From NCBI RefSeq assembly GCF_003601985.1, contig NZ_QZXA01000005.1, positions 426,906-490,905 on the forward strand: a DNA stretch of 64,000 bases, given 5' to 3'. Under the pieces are notes generated by a model. That model made no database searches, was not told the origin of the DNA, and saw only the letters and a list, made by a program, of their open reading frames with translations. Numbering within the stretch: position 1 is the stretch's first letter; each line of letters begins with the position of its first letter. Position numbers and translations under genes: made by a program. Below are positions 19,173 to 27,083 of the stretch, piece after piece. The stretch is from Mesorhizobium jarvisii. Its GTDB lineage: Bacteria > Pseudomonadota > Alphaproteobacteria > Rhizobiales > Rhizobiaceae.

Positions 19173-20060
19173 TTGATTCAAGAGATCGGGAGATCCGCGC
19201 TGAATCTGGAAGACATAGCCGCCCATCCGGCCTTGCACCGCTACGTACAGGAACAGTCGCAGTCCCTGATCCGAATCTATGAGGAAACCCCGCGACTGGC
19301 TTCAATCTTTGCCACGCAGCAGCGCTGGCTGATGGCCCATGTCGGCCTTGCCATGCACTTCCGGCGGGACCCGAACGACCGCCGCAAGGAACTGACCGTA
19401 TCGCGTTTTATCGAGGTCGTGCACAAGAACGCCGTGGCCAGCCGCAATACGGCGGATGCATTCATCAAGGAGATGCTGCACTACAACATCGCCGAGTATG
19501 TGGCTGGCGGGGACGGCCGCACGCATCCCCTGCAACCGACGGCCGCCACCATCGAGAGGTTCACCGGCTGGGTGACCGCCCATCTGCGCACGCTTGACCA
19601 TATCGATGGCGGCGACCGGCTGGGCAGATATCTGGAACGGCCCGACATGCTTGCCACACTGCAGCCGCTGATCGCTGACGGCCTGCTGACCTCAAAGCCG
19701 GTGCGCGAACCCAACCAGACCTTTTCCCTTTTCATCTGGCTCAACAATGGCGGCATCGTCATGGACTGGCTGATGTCCGGCATCGATCCGGACCACGCCG
19801 GCCTGGAGCGGATTCCGACCAGTGTGGTTTCGATCGGCGATTTCGCCAAATGGCTCAAGCTGTCGCGGACCCATCTCGGCCGCAAACTGCGCACCGCCGA
19901 GGAACTCGGCAGCATTGGCTGGCTGGGCCAACGCGGCCATTCGGTGATGTGGGTGTCGCACGGGTTCTACGAGGAATACATGACCGTGCAGGCCGCCAAG
20001 CTGGCTGTCGTCGACAATGCCTTCAAGGCTTGTTTCCCGCCATCGCAAGGCGGTGACTGA
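19173..20060 (+). CDS. Unrecognised protein with a C-terminal helix-turn-helix-like segment
   Basis: 295-aa soluble protein; no family recognised with confidence. Residues about 220-255 (VSIGDFAKWLKLSRTHLGRK) look like a helix-turn-helix, so a transcription regulator role is possible. The N-terminal two thirds are helical and resemble a sensory or dimerisation region. The only in-frame starts near the 5' end are TTG at 19173 or later CTG codons, and no convincing ribosome site is seen, so the start is uncertain. It converges with the aldehyde dehydrogenase gene. Confidence 0.6.
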   Translation: MIQEIGRSALNLEDIAAHPALHRYVQEQSQSLIRIYEETPRLASIFATQQRWLMAHVGLAMHFRRDPNDRRKELTVSRFIEVVHKNAVASRNTADAFIKEMLHYNIAEYVAGGDGRTHPLQPTAATIERFTGWVTAHLRTLDHIDGGDRLGRYLERPDMLATLQPLIADGLLTSKPVREPNQTFSLFIWLNNGGIVMDWLMSGIDPDHAGLERIPTSVVSIGDFAKWLKLSRTHLGRKLRTAEELGSIGWLGQRGHSVMWVSHGFYEEYMTVQAAKLAVVDNAFKACFPPSQGGD

Positions 20061-20439
20061 GCAGCGCCCTGCACAAGGGCTGACTTTGGGGAAAGCGTAA
20101 GGCGGATTTCCGTCCGCAATCAGGTCGGACAAGATGAGATACCGATTTTGCGCTTCCGCGTAGCAATGAAGCTGCGTCCGTGATTGTGCCCACTGTACAC
20201 ATTCACCCACTATTGATGGCCAGCGTTGCCGCTCATCCGGCATTGCATCGCTGTGCCCGCGCCCAAGCTTCGCCGAAGCCTTTGGTCCTACGGCCGGCCC
20301 GCTGACCGGAGCGGCATCCGAAGGGCCGATGCTGGACAAGCGTCAGAAGCTGTCCAGCATTACAGCGACGTGTACGCCCTGTGTCGATTGATGCTCGCCG
20401 AGCATCACCGACACTGATCTTGGGCAGACCTCGGCGTTC
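20061..20439. other. Convergent intergenic region
   Basis: 379 bp between two converging genes. Two small stem-loops are visible: GCCCT-N5-AGGGC at 20066-20080, just after the rightward stop, and the 8-bp perfect hairpin described separately at 20389-20407. Neither has a proper U-tract. No coding remnant or mobile element is recognised. Confidence 0.45.
20389..20407 (-). terminator. Perfect hairpin after the aldehyde dehydrogenase gene
   Basis: TGATGCTC-GCC-GAGCATCA is an 8-bp perfect stem with a 3-nt loop, 33 bp beyond the stop of the leftward gene. No T-run follows on either strand, so it may stabilise the 3' end or assist termination rather than act as a classic terminator. Confidence 0.4.
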
Positions 20440-21954
20440 TCAATCGATGTCGAAGGACACGCCCTGGGCAAGCGGCAGCGCCTTGGAATAGTTCACCGTG
20501 TTGGTGGCGCGCCGCATATAGGCCTTCCACGCATCGGAGCCGCTCTCGCGGCCGCCGCCGGTTTCCTTTTCGCCGCCGAAAGCACCGCCGATCTCGGCAC
20601 CCGACGTGCCAATGTTGACATTGGCGATGCCGCAATCCGAACCGTCTACACCTAGGAAACGCTCGGATTCCTGCAGATCGCGCGTGAAGATCGACGATGA
20701 CAGGCCCGCACCCACCGCATTGTGCTCGTCAAGCACGGCGTCGAAATCGGAATATTTCATCACGTAGAGGATGGGCGCGAAGGTTTCTTCCGTCACCGGC
20801 GAGACTTGGCTTTGCATCTCGACCAGCGCCGGATGCACATAATAGGCATCCGGGTGGCCATTTTCGACGCGCGTACCGCCGGTCACCTTGCCGCCATGGG
20901 CCGTGGCTTCCGTCAATGCCCTCTGCATGGCGTCAAAGGCCGCCTTGTCGATCAGCGGCCCGACCAGCGAAGAGGTCTCCAGCGGATTGCCGACAGACAC
21001 GCTCTGATAGGCCTTCTTCAGCCGCGGCACCAAGGCATCGTAGACGCTCTCATGCACGAACAGGCGCCGCAGCGTCGTGCAGCGCTGGCCGGCGGTGCCC
21101 ATGGCGCCGAAGGCAATCGCCCGCAGCGCCATGTCGAGATCGGCGGTCGGGCAGACGATGCCGGCATTGTTGCCGCCGAGCTCCAGCACCGCGCGGGCAA
21201 AGCGCTTGGCCAGACGCGGGCCGACGTCCCGGCCCATGCGGGTCGAGCCGGTGGCCGAGACCAGCGGCACCTTGGGATGGTCGACCAGGATTTCGCCGAC
21301 GGCGCGGTCGCCGATCAGCACCGGCGCCAGCCCCTGCGGCGCGTCGGCGCCGAAACGCTTGACCGCGCGCTTGAAGATCGCCTCGCAGGCAAGCGCGGTC
21401 AGCGGCGTCTTCTCCGACGGCTTCCACACCACCGCGTCACCGCAGACCAGGGCCAGTGCCGCATTCCACGACCATACCGCGACCGGGAAGTTGAAGGCGG
21501 AAATGACGCCGACCACGCCGAGCGGATGCCAGGTTTCCATCATGCGATGGCCCGGACGCTCGGTGGCGATGGTCAGGCCGTACAATTGCCGGGACAGGCC
21601 GACGGCGAAATCGCAGATGTCGATCATCTCCTGCACCTCGCCGAGCCCCTCGGACGGGATCTTGCCGACCTCGATCGACACCAGCCGGCCAAGCTCGGCC
21701 TTGTGCGCACGCAATTCCTCACCGAGCAGCCGCACCAGTTCGCCGCGCTTCGGGCCGGGCACCAGCCGCCAGGACTGGAACGCCTTGTGGGCAGCATCGA
21801 TGGTCTTGGCCGCATCGGCCGGCGAGATGGTCTTCAGGGCCGCGATCTGTTCGCCCGTCACCGGGCTGTGCACGATAAGGTCGCCGCCGACTAGCGCGTC
21901 CTTGGCCACACCCAGTTTCGCCAGAAGCTCAGCCGTTTCCTTCGCTATGGTCAT
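20440..21954 (-). CDS. amaB: ALDH7-type aldehyde dehydrogenase (2-aminoadipate-6-semialdehyde dehydrogenase)
   Basis: 504-aa NAD-dependent aldehyde dehydrogenase. The catalytic Cys is about residue 292 (GQRCTTLRRL) and the general-base Glu is in ELGGNN. The GQRCTTLRRLFVHESVYD block and the FGGEKETGGGRESGSD tail are typical of the ALDH7/antiquitin group, which oxidises 2-aminoadipate semialdehyde (piperideine-6-carboxylate) in lysine breakdown. The ATG at 21954 is chosen because AAGGGA lies just upstream; a 15-codon longer frame has no such site. A glutaryl-CoA dehydrogenase gene 11 kb away fits the lower part of the same pathway. Exact substrate is inferred. Confidence 0.85.
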   Translation of the reverse strand: MTIAKETAELLAKLGVAKDALVGGDLIVHSPVTGEQIAALKTISPADAAKTIDAAHKAFQSWRLVPGPKRGELVRLLGEELRAHKAELGRLVSIEVGKIPSEGLGEVQEMIDICDFAVGLSRQLYGLTIATERPGHRMMETWHPLGVVGVISAFNFPVAVWSWNAALALVCGDAVVWKPSEKTPLTALACEAIFKRAVKRFGADAPQGLAPVLIGDRAVGEILVDHPKVPLVSATGSTRMGRDVGPRLAKRFARAVLELGGNNAGIVCPTADLDMALRAIAFGAMGTAGQRCTTLRRLFVHESVYDALVPRLKKAYQSVSVGNPLETSSLVGPLIDKAAFDAMQRALTEATAHGGKVTGGTRVENGHPDAYYVHPALVEMQSQVSPVTEETFAPILYVMKYSDFDAVLDEHNAVGAGLSSSIFTRDLQESERFLGVDGSDCGIANVNIGTSGAEIGGAFGGEKETGGGRESGSDAWKAYMRRATNTVNYSKALPLAQGVSFDID

Positions 21955-22141
21955 TTTTGTCCCTTTCAGATCCGTCGTCATCATATGGCGTCGGGTCAAA
22001 GCCTCGCGCCATCTCGCCCGCGTACCGAAAAGGCACTTCAGGCACAGTCATGGCGTGGCCTTACTCGTTTCGAGGGAAAATCGCCACCCCGGCATGGTCT
22101 AAGCCCGGGCGACACGATTGAGCCAGATGGGCAAACGCGGC

Positions 22142-23416
22142 TCAGTTGGCCTTTTTCGCCGGCACGCGCACGGCGCCGTCCTTCATCAAACGGTCGATAT
22201 GCATGCGGATATGGGCTGCTTCCGCCGCCGTGTTGGCCAGCGCGATGGCGCGGTCGAAGGCGACCCGCGCCTCCTCACCCCGGTCGAGCTGCATCAGCAG
22301 CCCGCCCTTGAGGCCGAAGAAGTGGAAATAGCCGGAAAGCCTTTCTTCCAGCGGCTCAATCATCGCAAGGGCGGCTTCCGGGCCGCGTATTTTCGAGACC
22401 GCCACCGCGCGGTTGAGCGTGATGACGGGCGACGGCTGCATCTGCTCGAGCAGGCCGTAGAGCAGGTCGATCTCCACCCAGTCGGTGTCCTCGGCCTTCT
22501 CTGCCCGGGCATGCAAAGCGGCGATCGCGGCCTGCACCTGGTAGGGACCGGGCTTGCGATGGCGCAACGCCTTGTCGACCAGCGCCAGCCCCTCGTCGAT
22601 CATCTTGCGGCTCCACAGGCTGCGATCCTGGTCCTCGAGCAGCACGATCTCGCCGTCCGCGTCGAAGCGGGCCGGCGCGCGCGCATGCTGCAGCAAAAGC
22701 AGCGCCGTCAGCCCCATGATCTCCGGCTCGGTCTGGAACAGCCGCAGCAACAGCCGGGCGAGCCGGATCGCCTCCTCGCACAGCGGCGCGCGGGCCGGCG
22801 CCTCGCCGCTGTTGGTCGAATAGCCTTCGTTGAAGATCAGGTAGACCATCGCCGCCACCGCGGCGAGCCGCTCGGAGCGCTCGGCAGCGCCCGGCGTCTC
22901 GAACGGCACGCCTGCGTCGGCGATGCGCGCCTTGGCGCGGGTGATGCGCTGCTCCATGGCGCTCTCGCCGACCAGGAAGGCGCGAGCGATCTGCTTGACG
23001 GTGAGACCGGAGACGATACGCAGTGCGACCGCGATCTGCTGCGTTGCCGGAAGGTCAGGATGGCAGCAGATGAAGAGCAGCCGCAATATGTCGTCGCGAT
23101 AGTGCGCGCCGTCCAGCCGCTCGGCGATGTCGCTCTCGGCGTCCTCCAGATCGGAGATCTGGTCCTCTTCCGGCATCGGCGCCTGCTTGGCGCGCTTGCG
23201 CACCGCGTCGATACCACTGTTGCGGCCGACGAAGATCAGCCAGGCCGCCGGGTCGCGCGGCGGCCCGTTCTGCGGCCAGTTCTTCAACGCCCGGAGACAG
23301 GCATCCTGGAAAGCTTCCTCCGCCGTATCGAGATCGCGGAAATAGCGCAGCAGCGCGCCCATTGCCTGCGGGCGAGCAGCGCTGATCGCGGAGCTGATCC
23401 AGGCAAGTTCGGTCAT
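22142..23416 (-). CDS. ECF42-type RNA polymerase sigma factor with C-terminal extension
   Basis: 424-aa protein. Region sigma-2 (about 15-80, YFRDLDTAEEAFQDACLRAL) and sigma-4 (about 125-175, GLTVKQIARAFLVGESAMEQR) are followed by a helical, TPR-like extension of about 230 residues (DUF6596 type). This build marks the ECF42 group, in which the extension is needed for activity and no anti-sigma factor is known. The partner DGPF-domain gene directly precedes it with a 4-nt overlap, the diagnostic context of ECF42. The signal that activates these factors is mostly unknown. Confidence 0.9.
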   Translation of the reverse strand: MTELAWISSAISAARPQAMGALLRYFRDLDTAEEAFQDACLRALKNWPQNGPPRDPAAWLIFVGRNSGIDAVRKRAKQAPMPEEDQISDLEDAESDIAERLDGAHYRDDILRLLFICCHPDLPATQQIAVALRIVSGLTVKQIARAFLVGESAMEQRITRAKARIADAGVPFETPGAAERSERLAAVAAMVYLIFNEGYSTNSGEAPARAPLCEEAIRLARLLLRLFQTEPEIMGLTALLLLQHARAPARFDADGEIVLLEDQDRSLWSRKMIDEGLALVDKALRHRKPGPYQVQAAIAALHARAEKAEDTDWVEIDLLYGLLEQMQPSPVITLNRAVAVSKIRGPEAALAMIEPLEERLSGYFHFFGLKGGLLMQLDRGEEARVAFDRAIALANTAAEAAHIRMHIDRLMKDGAVRVPAKKAN

Positions 23417-23787
23417 ACGACTACCTTAGTGGGATTGAACACCGAGACCGGCCGGATCTCATAGGATCCGCCGCTCGGGTTGACCTCGGAGAGCTCACGG
23501 GCGAATTCGACGGCCTCGTCGAGATCGGCGCATTCGAGCGTGTAGAAACCGAGGAACTGCTCCTTGGTCTCGGCGAACGGCCCATCGATGACGACCGATT
23601 CGCCTTTCACTTTCCGCAGCGTCGTCGCCGCTGTCGTCGGCAAAAGCCGCGCCACCGGGCCAAGCCGGCCAGCCTTGGCGTACTTGTCCTGAACGTTGAT
23701 GAGATTGGCCATGACTTCGTCGTCCTGCGCCTTGCTCCAGGAGCTGACGACGTCTTCGGAGGCATAGCAGAGTATGGCGTAGAGCAT
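23413..23787 (-). CDS. YCII/DGPF-domain protein, partner of the ECF42 sigma factor
   Basis: 124-aa YCII-fold (ferredoxin-like) protein, with the DGPF motif in VIDGPFAETKEQFLGFY. Function unknown; genes of this type are the usual, often directly regulated, neighbours of ECF42 sigma factors. The stop overlaps the sigma-factor start. A matching ECF42-like promoter lies 25-51 bp upstream of its start codon. Confidence 0.9.
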   Translation of the reverse strand: MLYAILCYASEDVVSSWSKAQDDEVMANLINVQDKYAKAGRLGPVARLLPTTAATTLRKVKGESVVIDGPFAETKEQFLGFYTLECADLDEAVEFARELSEVNPSGGSYEIRPVSVFNPTKVVV

Positions 23788-23811
23788 GGTCGGTCCTTTT
23801 CTGTATCAAAG

Positions 23812-23838
23812 GACGAAACAGTATGACCGATCCCGACA
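23812..23838 (-). promoter_or_regulatory. Putative ECF42-dependent promoter for the DGPF-sigma operon
   Basis: On the minus strand, TGTCGG (23838-23833) and CGTC (23815-23812) are 17 nt apart. ECF42 promoters described in actinobacteria have TGTCGA at -35 and CGA/TC-type sequence at -10, so this is a close match. The position, about 25 nt before the start codon of the DGPF gene, fits a short leader. This suggests autoregulation. Confidence 0.5.
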
Positions 23839-23886
23839 CGACGTCGATAAAAAAAGACGGATAGAGCGACCGTCAATTGCCGCCAG

Positions 23887-24978
23887 TCACCGTTCGTGCG
23901 TCTTCAACCATCTCAGCACGAGCGCTTCCTCGTCATCGAGACCCTCCATGGGCCGCTTGCGCTTGTTGGCTTCCGCCATTTCTGCCAGCAGCCGTCCCTG
24001 CGACCAGGCTTCGAAAACCTGCGGATGAATATAGCACTTGCGGCAGACAGCGCGCGTGTTGCCCAGCCGCTCGGCCACCTTGTCGATGACGCTGTTCATC
24101 ACCCGCTTTTGCTGGGCCTTGGCTTCGGGCAGCTCCGTCTGCGCAAACAGCGACGCGGCATGGATGGTGCCGCCCCAGGTGCGAAAATGCTTGGAGCTGA
24201 ACGCATCGCCGGCGGCGTCCCTGATGTAGCGGTTGACGTCGTCGGAGCGGACCGGGCGCCTGTTGCCTTCCTCGTCGAGATACTGGAACAGTTTCTGGCC
24301 CGGCAGGTCCTGCGCACCCCGCACGATGCCGGCGATACGGCGATCGACCAGCTTCAGTTTCCATTCCTTGCCGGACTTGCCCTTGAAGGCGAAGCGCAGG
24401 CTCGATCCCTTGATATCGACATGGCGGTCGCGCAACGTCGTAAGGCCGAAGCTCTTGTTGTCGCGCGCATAGGCGGCATTGCCGACGCGGATCATCGTAT
24501 TGTCGAGCAGCCAGACGACCGCGGCGACGACGCGCTCGAACGGCAGGCCGTGGCGGCGCAAATCACCGTCGATCGTGCGCCTCAGCTTGGCCAGGCTTTC
24601 GGCGAAGGCAACGAGGCTCGAATATTTGGCGCCGTCGCGTTCTTCGGCCCATTGCGGATGATAGCGATACTGCTTGCGCCCCCGCTGATCCCTGCCGGTC
24701 GCCTGGATGTGCCCGTCGGCATCCGGCGATATCCACACATCCGTCCATGCCGGCGGAATAACGATCGCCTCGATACGCGCCCTGGCGGCATCCGAGACCG
24801 CTTTCCCGTCCGGTCCCTTGTAGGTAAATCCCTTGCCGGTCTTCAGCCGGCGGATGCCGGGCTCGGCATCGCTGACATAGGTCAGCGCGGCGTGCTCAGC
24901 CGCGCTTTGCGCCCCGTTCTTCGGGGCAACGGCGCCGTCGGTTGGCCGGCCGTGCGGCAATCCGGATGTCTGCAGCAT
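23887..24978 (-). CDS. DNA topoisomerase IB (poxvirus/bacterial type)
   Basis: 363-aa type IB topoisomerase that relaxes supercoils through a 3'-phosphotyrosine. An N-terminal recognition domain (to about residue 95) precedes the catalytic domain, with the Lys/Arg segment SSKHFRTWGGTIHAA and the nucleophile Tyr in RKCYIHP near the C-terminus. The ATG at 24978 is preceded by GGAG at a good distance and begins MLQTSGLPHG; the same frame continues 122 codons upstream, but that stretch is Arg/Ala-rich and looks like antisense noise. Bacterial homologues are often linked to stress responses; no direct regulator site is certain here. Confidence 0.9.
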   Translation of the reverse strand: MLQTSGLPHGRPTDGAVAPKNGAQSAAEHAALTYVSDAEPGIRRLKTGKGFTYKGPDGKAVSDAARARIEAIVIPPAWTDVWISPDADGHIQATGRDQRGRKQYRYHPQWAEERDGAKYSSLVAFAESLAKLRRTIDGDLRRHGLPFERVVAAVVWLLDNTMIRVGNAAYARDNKSFGLTTLRDRHVDIKGSSLRFAFKGKSGKEWKLKLVDRRIAGIVRGAQDLPGQKLFQYLDEEGNRRPVRSDDVNRYIRDAAGDAFSSKHFRTWGGTIHAASLFAQTELPEAKAQQKRVMNSVIDKVAERLGNTRAVCRKCYIHPQVFEAWSQGRLLAEMAEANKRKRPMEGLDDEEALVLRWLKTHER

Positions 24979-25082
24979 GTAAGCTCCACGCAAATATGCG
25001 TAGATAAGCTGTTGGCCGACAGCTGGTTCCACGCCGCGCGAAAGTCGGCTGGCCGCGATAAGCGAATGGCGGAACCTTACGA

Positions 25083-26021
25083 CTACAAGACGCCCTGCAG
25101 TTCTACCCGCGGCGCCGACAGCCGGCGTCGCACCGCGAGCTTGAGCCTGTAACGCAGGCAGCGCCAGGCTTCTGACCGCCGCTTTGGCGCGGCCGCGGCC
25201 ACTGCCAGGAAGCGCGCGGCGACGTCGAGGTCGCCACGTGCGTAGTGGACGCGGGCGATCTTGAGGGCGACAAGCCCTTCCCTGGTCTTGAGCGCCGAGA
25301 CCGGGATGCCGCAATCGGTGAGCGTACGCAATTCCCGGCGCCACTCCAGGAAGCGCCGCACCGGGTTGATTGCGAAGCGGTCGTCGGAACGAGCCGGCGA
25401 AACCTCATAGACCATGACGGGTTGCGGAATCATGGCCAGCGAAGCCTTGCTCATCAGCCGCGCCCAGAACAGCGTGTCCTCGTCATAGGCAAGGCCCACC
25501 GGAAACCGTGTATCGCCGATCAGTTGCCGGGACGCCAGCACGCTGCCCACGGCGACGGAGCGTATGTCGCCTTTCACATAGGCCGAAGCATTTGCCAGGC
25601 ACGCAGCCTGATAGCCGTTCGGCACCTTGATCTGCCGATCCTGCCCGTTCACCCGCCGCCGGTAGGCGCCGACGATCATGCCGGCTTTCGGCTGGTTCTC
25701 CGCCTGCCGCAGCAGCGCGCGCAATCCGCCCTGAAGATGCAAATCGTCGGCGTCGATCAGATACACCCAGGGATGGAGCGCCTGCGCCAGCGCCACGTTA
25801 CGGGCGCCGCCGGCGTCGCGGCATTCAGCCGGCAGCACACGCAGCGGCAAAGACAATTGCGCCGCTGCCTGCCGTGCCACATCAGCCGTGTTGTCAGTCG
25901 ATGCATCGTCGACCAGCAGGATCTCGCCGATGACCTCGGCCTCACTGCCAAGCGACGCCAGCGTTGTCGCGATCGTGGCCGCCGCATTGTAAGCAGGGAT
26001 GACGACGCTGACCGCTTTCAA
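25083..26021 (-). CDS. Family 2 glycosyltransferase
   Basis: 312-aa GT-A fold transferase: N-terminal nucleotide-sugar site (VSVVIPAYNAAATI, VDDASTDNT near 35-50) and the metal-binding DxD (YLIDADDLH, near 92). About 100 basic residues follow without transmembrane segments, so it is probably cytosolic or peripheral. Donor and acceptor are unknown. It lies 110 bp downstream of the transglutaminase operon on the same strand and may or may not be cotranscribed. Confidence 0.85.
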   Translation of the reverse strand: MKAVSVVIPAYNAAATIATTLASLGSEAEVIGEILLVDDASTDNTADVARQAAAQLSLPLRVLPAECRDAGGARNVALAQALHPWVYLIDADDLHLQGGLRALLRQAENQPKAGMIVGAYRRRVNGQDRQIKVPNGYQAACLANASAYVKGDIRSVAVGSVLASRQLIGDTRFPVGLAYDEDTLFWARLMSKASLAMIPQPVMVYEVSPARSDDRFAINPVRRFLEWRRELRTLTDCGIPVSALKTREGLVALKIARVHYARGDLDVAARFLAVAAAAPKRRSEAWRCLRYRLKLAVRRRLSAPRVELQGVL

Positions 26022-26131
26022 TTACAAGACCCCGCGCCCGCGCCGAAACGAACAGAGATTAGCGGCCCCTTGGATGTTTGAGAAGTCGCTTCGTCCACGC
26101 AGCGGAACGCTTCGCGCTTCTCAGCGCGCTT

Positions 26132-27016
26132 TCATACCTTCTCGAGCGCAACCGGAATAACGTCGACGGCCTGCTCGCCGACCTGTCCGCCAGTGGTCTT
26201 CAGCACGCCGACGATCGGCGCGACGTCGGAATAGTCGCGGCCGTAGCCGACGGTGATATGGTCGTTGCTGGCCCGCATGCCGTTGGTCGGGTCGAACTCC
26301 TGCCAGCCGGCGTCACGCCCGCACCAGACCTTGACCCAGGCATGCATGGCGTCGGCGCCTTCCAGCCGCGGCTTGCCCTTGGGCGGGATGGTGCGCAGGA
26401 AGCCGCTGACATAACCGGCCGGAATGCCGAGGCCGCGCAAGCCCGCGATCATGATGTGCGAAAAATCCTGGCAGACGCCGCGCTTCAGCCTGAAGGCATC
26501 GCTGGCGCGGGTCCGCACCGTGGTCGCCTCGCCGTCATAGGTGAAATCCCGATGGATGCGGTTGCACAGATCCATTGCCGTGCCGGCGGCCGAGGTGCCG
26601 ACGCTGTCCTGCGCATAGGAAGTGATCGCCGCATCGATGCCGGAGTGAGCGCTTCCCGCCAGAAAATGGTGCGGCGAGTCAGACGCCAGCGACCGCACCG
26701 CGGCCAGTTCCTGCCGCAGCCGCCCGATATCGGGCGACACGTCGAGCCCCGGCTCCGGCCGCGACACCGAAACGCGTGCACTCATCCTGATGTCGAGCGC
26801 GTCATGCGCGTCGCGAAAGGCAATCGAAGTGACGTTGTTGCCGAAGAAATCCGAGAAATCCGACCGTTCATTGGGCGCCGGGGCAAAAGACAGGGAAGCG
26901 GCAATGACGCGCTGCACGCCCGATATCGTCGATGGCAGCACGCGGATCTGGTGGCGACCGCCGCCCGCCGCCGCTGCATAGTCGTAATGGAGATGAAGCC
27001 TGATGTCGTAAAGCAT
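26132..27016 (-). CDS. Transglutaminase-like cysteine protease-fold protein (small)
   Basis: 294-aa protein with the bacterial transglutaminase N-terminal beta domain (1-150) and a catalytic core with a Cys-His-Asp triad: C182 (KRGVCQDFSHIM), H225 (DAMHAWVKVW), D242 (EFDPTNG). There is no signal peptide, so it is cytosolic. It is the last gene of a three-gene operon with the ATP-grasp/alpha-E fusion and a large transglutaminase. Comparative work (Iyer and co-workers on amidoligases) predicts these sets to make and process a peptide or peptide-like tag. Substrate unknown. Confidence 0.88.
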   Translation of the reverse strand: MLYDIRLHLHYDYAAAAGGGRHQIRVLPSTISGVQRVIAASLSFAPAPNERSDFSDFFGNNVTSIAFRDAHDALDIRMSARVSVSRPEPGLDVSPDIGRLRQELAAVRSLASDSPHHFLAGSAHSGIDAAITSYAQDSVGTSAAGTAMDLCNRIHRDFTYDGEATTVRTRASDAFRLKRGVCQDFSHIMIAGLRGLGIPAGYVSGFLRTIPPKGKPRLEGADAMHAWVKVWCGRDAGWQEFDPTNGMRASNDHITVGYGRDYSDVAPIVGVLKTTGGQVGEQAVDVIPVALEKV

Positions 27017-27038
27017 GGACTACTTTTCTTGTTTTGCC

Positions 27039-27083
27039 GCAGGTTCTTGCCGCAAAACCGTGAGACACTTTTGCGGAACCTGC
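27039..27083 (-). repeat. Two-step inverted repeat between operon genes
   Basis: GCAGGTT (27039-27045) pairs with AACCTGC (27077-27083) and, after a 4-nt bulge CTTG, CCGCAAAA (27050-27057) pairs with TTTTGCGG (27069-27076). This gives 15 bp around an 11-nt loop. It starts right after the stop codon of the ATP-grasp gene and lies just before the start of the next gene. No U-tract is present, so an RNA-stability or processing role, or a small REP-like element, is more likely than termination. Confidence 0.6.

Noticed and set aside
20061..20439. Insertion-sequence remnant in the convergent gap
   Set aside because: No transposase-like frame and no paired terminal repeats; only small hairpins.
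24995..25045. General-stress (EcfG-like) promoter upstream of topoisomerase IB
   Set aside because: A GGAAC is present on the minus strand, but the expected GTT-type -10 element at 16-18 nt is poor (CTT).
24979..25344. 122-codon upstream extension of topoisomerase IB
   Set aside because: Arg/Ala-rich, overlaps the glycosyltransferase gene end, and the ATG at 24978 has a proper ribosome site and the normal family start.
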